From the NCBI RefSeq assembly GCF_040954645.1, contig NC_092806.1, positions 133,330,476 to 133,394,475 of the forward strand: a DNA stretch of 64,000 nt, written 5' to 3'. Below are positions 57,001-64,000 of this stretch, piece after piece. This DNA comes from Diabrotica undecimpunctata. Lineage: Eukaryota > Arthropoda > Insecta > Coleoptera > Chrysomelidae. The position numbers and the translations under genes were made by a program. The notes under the pieces are model-generated. The model had not been told where the DNA came from. It saw only the letters and a list, made by a program, of their open reading frames with translations, and did not search any database. Each line of letters opens with the position of its first letter. Within the stretch, counting starts at the first letter, position 1.

Positions 57001-60000
57001 TTAACGACAAAGATTGAACGTGTTACAGCAAAGATCCAGCCAAGTTGCGCTGATTTCTATAGATCGTGGAACAAAGATCAGTCATAGCAGCAACAACGCT
57101 TCGGAGATTCAAATGCTTGAAAAATCACTTGAAAGTTTTGCCAAATTCAGTTCCAGACAGGAACAACAACAGCTCTGAGTGAACTCTGATTCACTTCAGT
57201 TTCAGATTTTAGATTATGGGACTTCAATCGATCACCGCAATCACACTTGATTCTACACTCCACTATTAATAATACATATTAGTTTTAATACTTTACTTTA
57301 CTTAATCAGTAGACCCATTTGTACCTTTCGGTGTTGGGCCGTTTAAAATACAATTCATTACATTACACTATTTGACGGTCTTCTGAGGTGTCCTAGCTCT
57401 TAACGAACTTTCTCCATTCCTTCCTATTGGATGCCATCTGTGTTGCTTCCTGCCAAGTCTTACCCTTACTCTGTAGTATCTGCGAGATGTCACTGTTCCA
57501 TTCTTTAATGGGTCTTCCTCTTCTGTTCTTCCCTATTGGTTTGGCGTCCCACACTCTTTTAACTTGTCTATTATTGTCCATCCGGGTTAGATGTCCGAAC
57601 CATGCCAATTTTTTCTCTTTGATTGACTCGAGTATCGGTTTGATTTTGAGTCTTTCTCTTATTTCTTCATTTCTGATTCTATCAGTTCTTTTTACTCCTA
57701 TCGTTCTTCTGAGGTATTTCATCTCTGCTGCCTGAATTCTGCTCTGATGTCTTTTGTTTAATATCAAATTTTCTGCTCCATATGTCACTGTAGGTCTATA
57801 TATTGTTTTGTATATTGTCATCTTGGTCTTTGTTGATATTTCTTTGTTATTAAGGAATCCTCTATTTAGTGCTTGGAATAGTTTTCCTGTGTTTTCCATT
57901 CTGTTGTTAAGATCATCCTCGATGTCTCCTTTGTTGTTGATTACTGTTCCTAAGTATTTGTATGAATTTGTCTGTATTATTTTTTGTTGGTCTATCATTA
58001 CTTCTATTTGATCTTCCGTCCCTTGTTTCCTTGATATTTTCATTATTTGAGTCTTCTCTTTGTTTACGTTTAAGTTGTATTTGCTTGCTTCTAGGTTTCA
58101 TTTCTCTAAGTTGTATTTCAGTTTTTCTGCAGTTTCCGCAATTAATACTATGTCGTCTGCAAATATACACATCTCAGCATTTATCATTTGCATTCTGTTC
58201 CAACCGATGCAGTATTTCTTGAATGTTTTCTTACATTCTTTCACTATCTCTATCTATTACTTATAAATAACGGTTACGGATCTCGACAAGCGCCGCGCCT
58301 ACCTCTACAGTTAAATCTTAGCAATTATTCTCGATCCTAATCAGTTTCGACTTCTACCACTTGTAAATACAAAAATACAATAAATATCAAAACAGCAAAT
58401 AAATTCAGCCTTTATAATTCTGTATAGTTTTACCGAAACCTGAATAACAGACCTATTGTTTTTGTTGATAATTATTATTGTTTATCGTTCTTAATCACCC
58501 GTCCAGCGTAAAAAGCTCAACTCGTTTCGACCACTCAGAAGTTTCACTTTTATCCGTAGGGCAATTAAAACTAACTATCAATTTAATACAGTTCAAAATC
58601 AGATAACTGATTATTTACTTACATAAAGGTCCCTTTCAAACACACTTTACACTAACTTGCATGCAGATTACACTCGAAACCACCCAAAATTGGAATTTAA
58701 TTTCGGAGCGACACTACACACGTCCTACTAGTCTGACCGCCAATCAATCAATCTAGTTTTAATAAAGATCCCCTAAATAAATCGCCAAACGTACTACAAA
58801 GTATTAACAACTTGACAACCAAGGCCACACAGGTATCTCTTCTGACAAATCCGAGAACGCAATTTCTCAAGAAGTTGGAAAGAAACGCAGTTATTGAAAC
58901 GAAACCTGATGATTTTGTGCTATCCAGTCTACCAGGAGCTACAAACAGCCTTTTAAGGAGTAAACAAAGAACATCTCTGGAGAAGTCGCTACCTCTTTCG
59001 AAGAATATAATAGCGATAAGAAAATTATTAAGATAATTGTGGGTAGCGGGTAGGAACTCCTTTGCAGTCCTTTGGATTCTATTGGATAGTCATATCAGGG
59101 AAAGTGAATCAATCCCTGCCCTCAGATTCCAGTAGCTTCTTGACCCGGGAAGCTAGCACCTGCTAAGGGTCCCTTGTCCAGGGTCACGGATGAAGTCCAG
59201 AAAGGCATCCAAGGCGTCGAAGAATATTTTCGGTATGGCGGAGTTGGCAACCCTTGATTTTAGGGATAGTATAAGATCACAACCCGCGGGGTCTGATCCA
59301 GAGTGGGCGGCCGTAAACAGCGTCGGACCCAGAATAGGCGGCTGAAACAAACACTCACCGACACGTCTAGCCAGCGTGGTGTCTAAAAGCTAAATACCCC
59401 TCACGAAAATGTCAGTTGAAAACACGCAAATACCACACGTAAGTAGGAAATTATTTCCAGAATCTTGCACTGATAAATTATCAGTCTGTCCTATGGATTT
59501 TGGAGGGAACAAAAAATTGACAAAGATAGGAAAAAGTTACCCGAATAAGACGACACTTTATATAGGAACATATAATGCCCGTTCCCTACTATCTGATGAA
59601 AGATTTACTGAACTTAAGTGCGAACTAGAAAACATAAAGTGGGGCATAGTCGGTCTCAGCGAAGTCAGAAGACCTGGCGAACACTTAAACTAAAATCAGG
59701 ACATAGTTTTTACCACGTAGGTGACGACAATAATTCCTTGGGAAGAACCGGCTTCATTATATACAAGCGTCTCCAAACAAGTATAGTATCACTAAAGAAA
59801 TTTTCCACAAGAGTGATTTGTCTTACTCTCAAATTGAATACAAGGTATAATATGAAAATAATACAGGTTTATGCACCAACAACAGACCATGATGAAGAAG
59901 AAGTGGATCATTTTACTTTTATATGTGGTGATTTTAACGCCAAAAAGCCAACACAAAGCAAATACCAGAGAAGATCAAGTACCAGAAATATTAACAAAGA

Positions 60001-63000
60001 AATAGGGCATTGTCAACCAAGGATCAGAACTACTACCGGAAATCACTAAAACTAGCCCTAAGAAAAGCTAAGAATAACAAATCTCCAGGCGAAGATTGTG
60101 TAGTTACTGATGCAATCAAAATCGGAGACACCTGCCTACTTAAGCAAATAAAGAACCTTTTTAACATTAACCTTTTGGACAGTAATATACCCGACAAACG
60201 GCACAATGCTGAGATAATTCTATTGTACAAAAAAGGAGATCCCCATGAATGAGAAAACTACAGACCTATGTCTTCTTAGTCACACATACAAACTCCTTAC
60301 AAGAATAGTAACGAATCGCCTTGAGAAAAAACTTGATTTTTACCAGCCAATAGAACAAGCGGGATTTCATACCGGATTTGGAACAAATGATCACCTACAG
60401 AGCATTAAAACGGTAATAGAAAAGACTATCGCATACAAACGACCACTCGTTCTAGCTTTTGTAGATTTACATAACACCTTTGGCACGGTAGAATTTGACA
60501 AAATCCTGAAAGCACTACAAGCATGCAGCATTGACTTCTGATATACAAGGTTAATTTACAATACATACAAGAACGCAACTATGTCGGTAAAACTACATGA
60601 AAACACGGATTATATCCCAATCGGCAGAGGAGTCCGACAGGGTGATACTTTATCGCCAAAACTGTTTACCGCAGTACTAGAATACGCTTGTAAAAAACTT
60701 AACTGGGAAGAGAAAAGCCTGAACATTGACGGTAGAAGATTAACAAATTTGAAATTCGCAGACGACATAGTTTTGTTCTCGGACAACTTCAAGGATATAT
60801 GTACAATGCTACATGAACTTCAGTTAGTGTGTGCCAGTGTGGGTCTTAAAATAAACATCCCCTAAACAAAATTCATGGCAAACCTAGTACCTAGCGGAAA
60901 TATCAATATTGGAGACAACGAAGTAGAGCTGGTGGAAAAATACATATATCTTGGACACGAATTAAAGATCACAAGAGACGACCAAACATGCGAACTACGA
61001 AGAAGAATAAATCTAGCATTGGTAGCCTATGGAAAACTCAAAGACATCTTTTTTTGTCTATAATTTCTTTAAAATATAAAACATTTGACCAATGTGTGTT
61101 GCTTAGGATGACCTATGGTGCCGCAACTTTGACATTGACAGCTACAAGTTCTAAAACGCTGCAATTAGCTCAGAGGAAAATGGAAAGGTCATATCCTTCG
61201 TGACCAAGTTAAAAATGAAGACTTAACACGAAGAACAGGAGTTGCGGATGTAATTTCCCGAATTGCCACACTGAAATAGAACTGGGCCGGATACGTCGCC
61301 CGAATCGGTGATAAAAGGTGGACGAAGAGATTGCTTGAAAAGAGGCCGAGGTTAGACAAAAGAAGTAAAGGAAGACTCCCTACTCGTTGGACTGACGATC
61401 TCAAGAAAATGTCAAGAAATTGAATGAAAAGGGCTCAAGATAGAGCACAATGGACAAAAATGAGGGAGGCCTGTGTCCAGTAGTGGACGCAAAGAGCTGG
61501 GTGATGAAGAAAATTATTGTGTAGGATGAGACAAGAGTAAAAAGGAAAATAAAATATTTTAATATATGTCTGCCCTGCATATTAAAGGATAACGGTAATC
61601 CCATTTACTGACATCTGTATGTTGCTTATGGTCTTGTTTATTATATTAGATTTTTATATTTTACATAGAATTTCTCTGTGTATAGTCATGTGCTTGTTTT
61701 GTGCTTGCGAAAGACAATTTTTAAGTTTTGTCATTTCAAACAGTAGTCAAATTACTTAGTATTTATTTTTCTGATGTTTATGCAAAATGTTCTATTCAAT
61801 TTATGCCATTTTCAGTCATAGAGTAGCTTTTTTTATCGCTAGTTTTTTTTTGCCATATATCATTTTTCTTCATTCATTTATTGACCAAAAACTTTATTTT
61901 ATTTCATTCATTTATTAATTACTGTGGACCGATTAACAACTTTTTATCAATCTACTAACTGTTTTAATAAAATCGATATTTAATTTCTAGTTGATCCTCC
62001 ACCTTACATTGATGGAGTTAAAATCAACAGTCCGCACTATCTTTGCAAAATATTGTTGAGTCCTGGATCTAGTAGGAAGTTTACAGTTGTTGTTTCCCAA
62101 TATGAGAAGTCTACAACCATTTACTATACGTTAAGAGCGTATGCCACTTTACCATTTACGTTGACGAAAATAGTTGATCCGTACAAATACGAAGATCAAG
62201 TAAGTAAATAACAGGGGTATTACATGGATTTTTTAATATAATCCTTGAATCTGGAATATCGGTATTTATTTATTGAGATTCAATACACGCTAGAGCACCA
62301 GAATGTAGCGCTGTAAAATTTATGTGTATTTATGAGTCCTTAAATGTGGATATAGGTTAAGTATTAAAAACTAAGTTTAATGTGGATTATAATTAAAGAC
62401 TTATTTACAAAAACAACATAACCCACATTTTTACTAAATTTGAGCTAATGCTCAAACCAACTCTTGTTTTTTAAGGTACATCGGATAGTGTAAAAGATAT
62501 TTTACAAAATCGACACTGGCCGCTAAAAATAAACGACGAAAATATCGACATTTTACAAAAACTACGTATCTGTTTTTAGCAAAAACTGCATATCTTTGAA
62601 CAGTTTTTGTGAAAACTGTATTGGCGAGGAACCGCAAAGTGGGCGACGCCTGGTGGTAGATTTCAAAAGCATCCAGTTCGGGAAAACATTGAAATTGTCA
62701 TTAATTTGTATACATATTAGCGACCGGTTTATATTGTAATTAACAATGACTTTGACTTCAAAAAACTATTGCAGTGTTCCTCAATGTGCATCCTATTATA
62801 ATTCACAAAATAATTCCACACATAAGTTTCCGCTGGACGAGAATATGAGAAAAAATTGGCAATGCATTTTGCGAATTGGCAGACCTATAACCAAGTATAT
62901 AACTGTGCAGTTTACATTTTACTGAGAACGATTACTTTCCAAATAAGTAATGATTAAAATGTTATATGTATATATTTTGATATATTTAGTTCTAATTTAC

Positions 63001-63363
63001 TTTATAGTAACACCTGAAACTAAATTGAGAAGACTGAAAAATGCTGTTCCATCAGCTAAATTGCCAGAAAGGTCTCATGAAGTTATTAGTAGAAAACGTA
63101 AGGCGTAGTTTACAAAATATAACGTGGCCAGCTCCAAAAACTGCCTCACCCTCAACTAAAGATCTCTGCCGATCTTGCAACCACAAAAATAATTGAGATA
63201 ATGTAAATTTTACTTTCCGTGTTTCAGACATACTGTAACAAAACAAACATTTTTTTTATTTTTATTCAGGTTTGGGAGTCAATTACCGCATGTATAAACT
63301 CGAATCACAAACAAATAAACTTTGAAGAACGTACTCCAACTTTTACTTTGGCAAAACACACGT
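47822..63363 (+). CDS. CAPN7: Calpain-7 gene, exons 1-10 (3' end beyond window)
   Basis: Intracellular cysteine protease of the PalB/calpain-7 type, which binds ESCRT-III through tandem MIT domains (family knowledge). Exons: 47822-48096, 50095-50276, 50513-50753, 50865-51083, 51931-52195, 52785-53012, 55507-55748, 56357-56562, 61991-62199, 63270-63363; all splice phases agree and the first nine total exactly 689 codons. MIT domains at residues about 1-75 and 93-160, protease core about 230-540, then C2-like domains. Catalytic triad Cys291 (SDCSFVASL), His458 (THAYAV) and Asn478 ([10 protein letters not shown]), all present and placed as in the human protein from memory. No stops or shifts, so it should be functional. 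Large introns hold LINEs. Confidence 0.93.
48490..48610. repeat. Interspersed repeat in CAPN7 intron 1
   Basis: TTTATTGACGTTTCAATTTC followed by CACTTCGGAAATCGTTCTCA resembles a terminal motif that recurs in insect repeats, which I associate with Penelope-like elements from memory. Only about 120 bp are recognisable. Confidence 0.35.
49335..49870 (-). pseudogene. LINE C-terminal fragment in CAPN7 intron 1
   Basis: Minus strand: [20 protein letters not shown], then [16 protein letters not shown] and [13 protein letters not shown]-tail of an RTE-type LINE with frameshifts. Confidence 0.7.
50095..50276 (+). CDS. CAPN7: CAPN7 exon 2 (MIT domain 2)
   Basis: After [40 protein letters not shown]. 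Ends at a GTAATT donor. Confidence 0.92.
50513..50753 (+). CDS. CAPN7: CAPN7 exon 3 (linker to protease domain)
   Basis: Proline/serine-rich linker, then YTEEEKRVL and [13 protein letters not shown] leading into the protease domain. Confidence 0.92.
50865..51083 (+). CDS. CAPN7: CAPN7 exon 4 (catalytic Cys)
   Basis: Contains [20 protein letters not shown] with the nucleophile Cys291. Donor GTAAGA. Confidence 0.94.
51250..51600 (-). pseudogene. LINE C-terminal fragment in CAPN7 intron 4
   Basis: Minus strand [20 protein letters not shown] and later [15 protein letters not shown], fitting the RT-tail of RTE-type LINEs with the middle lost. Confidence 0.6.
51931..52195 (+). CDS. CAPN7: CAPN7 exon 5
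   Basis: Core of the protease domain: [20 protein letters not shown] and [18 protein letters not shown]. Donor GTAAGT. Confidence 0.95.
52320..52437 (+). pseudogene. LINE 3' end in CAPN7 intron 5
   Basis: Frame [20 protein letters not shown] then a stop, followed by a GATGATGATGAT tail, the usual 3' end of RTE-type LINEs. Confidence 0.7.
52785..53012 (+). CDS. CAPN7: CAPN7 exon 6 (catalytic His)
   Basis: Begins [14 protein letters not shown] after TTTCCAG and includes His458 in [10 protein letters not shown]. Donor GTAAGT. Confidence 0.95.
53885..54190 (-). pseudogene. LINE linker fragment in CAPN7 intron 6
   Basis: Minus strand; the end reads [20 protein letters not shown], like the segment between endonuclease and RT in RTE-type LINEs (compare MKRWKEHFQELLNPE in the LINE at 8778-11164). 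Confidence 0.5.
54614..55327 (+). pseudogene. LINE RT C-terminal half in CAPN7 intron 6
   Basis: One open frame of 237 codons: [17 protein letters not shown] (catalytic box), [44 protein letters not shown] and [10 protein letters not shown]. About 60 residues between GLKIN and CVLPVL are deleted. Closely related to the LINE at 59040-61645. Sense orientation with the host gene. Confidence 0.8.
55507..55748 (+). CDS. CAPN7: CAPN7 exon 7 (catalytic Asn)
   Basis: [15 protein letters not shown] with Asn478, then [13 protein letters not shown] and the domain end [10 protein letters not shown]. Donor GTAAGT. Confidence 0.95.
56357..56562 (+). CDS. CAPN7: CAPN7 exon 8 (start of C2-like domain)
   Basis: [32 protein letters not shown] and GRKIYYP. 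Donor GTAAGT at 56563; the next intron is 5.4 kb and full of LINEs. Confidence 0.94.
56617..56760 (-). repeat. Inverted copy of a LINE 3' end in CAPN7 intron 8
   Basis: Reverse complement of 61507-61645 over about 140 bp (shared TCTGCCCTGCATATTAA, GATAACGGTAAT, ACTGACA, TGTATGTTGCTTATGG) with roughly a dozen differences. It is the 3' flank of a second, oppositely oriented LINE copy whose coding part is gone. Confidence 0.75.
56756..56850. repeat. (CT)-rich low-complexity tract
   Basis: Run of CTCTCTCC and TTTCTCTC words with almost no purines on the plus strand. Confidence 0.9.
57364..58256 (-). pseudogene. LINE RT C-terminal half in CAPN7 intron 8
   Basis: Minus strand. A 216-codon open frame holds [59 protein letters not shown] and [11 protein letters not shown]. 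The catalytic box ([17 protein letters not shown]) lies upstream in a shifted frame near 58160. 5' part missing. A different LINE lineage from the one at 59040-61645 (YKYLGTVIN type). Confidence 0.8.
58260..59036. other. Unassigned stretch in CAPN7 intron 8
   Basis: A 74-codon frame at 58812-59036 ([20 protein letters not shown]) has no recognisable family and lacks splice context. No repeat ends seen. Confidence 0.35.
59040..61645 (+). pseudogene. Near-complete decayed LINE in CAPN7 intron 8
   Basis: Plus strand. Possible 5' leader at 59040-59408, then an endonuclease start ([46 protein letters not shown]). The middle of the endonuclease is deleted and joined to [43 protein letters not shown] (two-base shift), [16 protein letters not shown] with catalytic Asp, [15 protein letters not shown], and [11 protein letters not shown]. 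The tail has [14 protein letters not shown] and MREACVQ. At least five stops or shifts. 3' UTR ends near 61645. RTE-type judged by style. Confidence 0.82.
61991..62199 (+). CDS. CAPN7: CAPN7 exon 9 (C2-like domain)
   Basis: [39 protein letters not shown]. Acceptor TTTCTAG, donor GTAAGT, phase 0 at the end. Confidence 0.94.
62745..63108 (+). pseudogene. THAP-domain gene remnant in CAPN7 intron 9
   Basis: ATG 62745: [42 protein letters not shown]; after a one-base loss near 62920 the next frame supplies [12 protein letters not shown], completing a C2CH THAP finger. A second exon after TTTATAG (about 63008) reads [20 protein letters not shown] and stops at 63108. The finger therefore has all four ligands, but in two frames. 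Confidence 0.65.
63270..63363 (+). CDS. CAPN7: Possible CAPN7 exon 10 (divergent)
   Basis: After TTTTATTCAG, in phase 0 as exon 9 requires: [20 protein letters not shown] then TPTFTLAK, before GTAAAT. It loosely follows the family pattern GxWxxxTAGGCxNxxxxxxxNPxFxL, but the glycine pairs are missing. It may be a genuine diverged exon or a decoy inside a longer intron. Confidence 0.5.
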
Positions 63364-63599
63364 GTAAATGATTTATATTAAACGTTTTATAGCTTCGAGA
63401 TCAAATGACAAAATGATTTGTTTTCCCGAAGTTATCGTCCATCTTTGAAATCTTGAGAGCCCCCTGTCGGAATCGGCTATCGCGAATCTACAGTCGGTGT
63501 CAAGCTGTCAAGTAATATAACCTAACTCCAAAATTCAGTATAAGTTTATAACTTTATACATTTATATGTTTTTGATTAAATAAGTGACTCCGGACTAAA

Positions 63600-64000
63600 T
63601 AAAAAACGAAAATATAAAGAGAAAAGGGAGCAGCTTTGCAGCTCGCAAAGTAGGACTAGATTGTAGGTAAGTACCTATAGGTATCTGTTACTAATACTAG
63701 TGTTGGTTTTTTAAACTACCTTTTCTCCTTTAACTACATACAATATATTGTTTCAGATGCAAGCTATATAAATGTTATGAAACAATTTCCTTGAAACAAC
63801 GTCAAAATATATTGACACATTTCAATGATTTGGGAGTAAAAAACGACCAGGATGCCTATTTAATGAGCTTTATTTCGTCATCCTACCCAAAAAGACGTTC
63901 AACAAAAACAAATAAAAAATTTCAAATGGTCACTTATTCCTATAAGATTTGTATAGATGTAAATGAACAGCTTGTATGCCTTACTGGCTTTTGTAATATA
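63600..64000 (+). CDS. DUF7869-like gene, N-terminal part (copy 3, cut by window end)
   Basis: Exon ending at 63666 (frame ..SSFAARKVGLDC, donor GTAAGT) joins in phase to an exon from 63757 (after TTGTTTCAG): CKLYKCYETISLKQRQNIL, YLMSFISSSYPKRRS, FQMVTYSYKICI, open to the window end. The CxCxxxC..RQ..L..F and KRRS..YSYKI order matches the zinc-binding N-terminal region of the copy at 22201-24858. No lesion is visible in the part seen after 63606. It lies in sense orientation inside CAPN7 after exon 10. Confidence 0.6.

Noticed and set aside
58812..59036. 74-codon plus-strand frame in CAPN7 intron 8
   Set aside because: No recognisable domain, no splice or promoter context; could be part of an old element but cannot be supported.

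Overview
The window looks like an AT-rich insect nuclear genome, probably a beetle (inference: short GT/AG introns, many degraded LINEs, C2H2 arrays with [11 protein letters not shown] linkers, Gypsy, Harbinger, Tc1 and THAP elements; a leaf beetle such as Diabrotica would fit). No bacterial or organellar features were seen. Two host genes can be modelled: calpain-7 on the + strand (10 exons found, 47822-63363, 3' end beyond the window) and a C2H2 zinc-finger gene on the - strand (promoter near 32.4 kb, exons running down to 25.7 kb). Almost everything else is mobile DNA, much of it nested.

Layout. 1-7 kb: MULE and Penelope scraps, an unclassified repeat in inverted and tandem copies, a tRNA-derived SINE with a 14-bp target duplication, a MITE, and a decayed LINE. 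7.3-11.4 kb: a complete-ended Tc1 element and a 5'-truncated LINE with a 14-bp duplication. 11.4-20.5 kb: a solo LTR, a THAP scrap, a decayed Gypsy element and part of a second. 21.7-25.2 kb: a TIR-bounded element whose gene has a D/D/E-like core and resembles arthropod proteins annotated (from memory) as DUF7869. 25.3-32.6 kb: the zinc-finger locus, locally duplicated, with one array split by a second DUF7869-like TIR element. 34-35.4 kb: a P-element/THAP9-like remnant. 35.7-47.3 kb: a palindromic MITE split by a Harbinger element that itself holds an intact Gypsy retrotransposon (identical LTRs, ATTG duplication), a pogo-type MITE and LINE scraps. 47.8-64 kb: calpain-7 with LINEs in introns 1, 4, 5, 6 and 8, a THAP pseudogene in intron 9 and the start of a third DUF7869-like gene in intron 10.

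The strongest candidate for something undescribed is the DUF7869-like family. It occurs three times here, twice inside terminal inverted repeats and once demonstrably inserted into a zinc-finger exon, so it behaves as a DNA transposon. Also notable are a CCCH zinc finger added to the end of pol in two related Gypsy elements, and a zinc-finger locus whose shared 5' exons are in phase with two alternative array exons.
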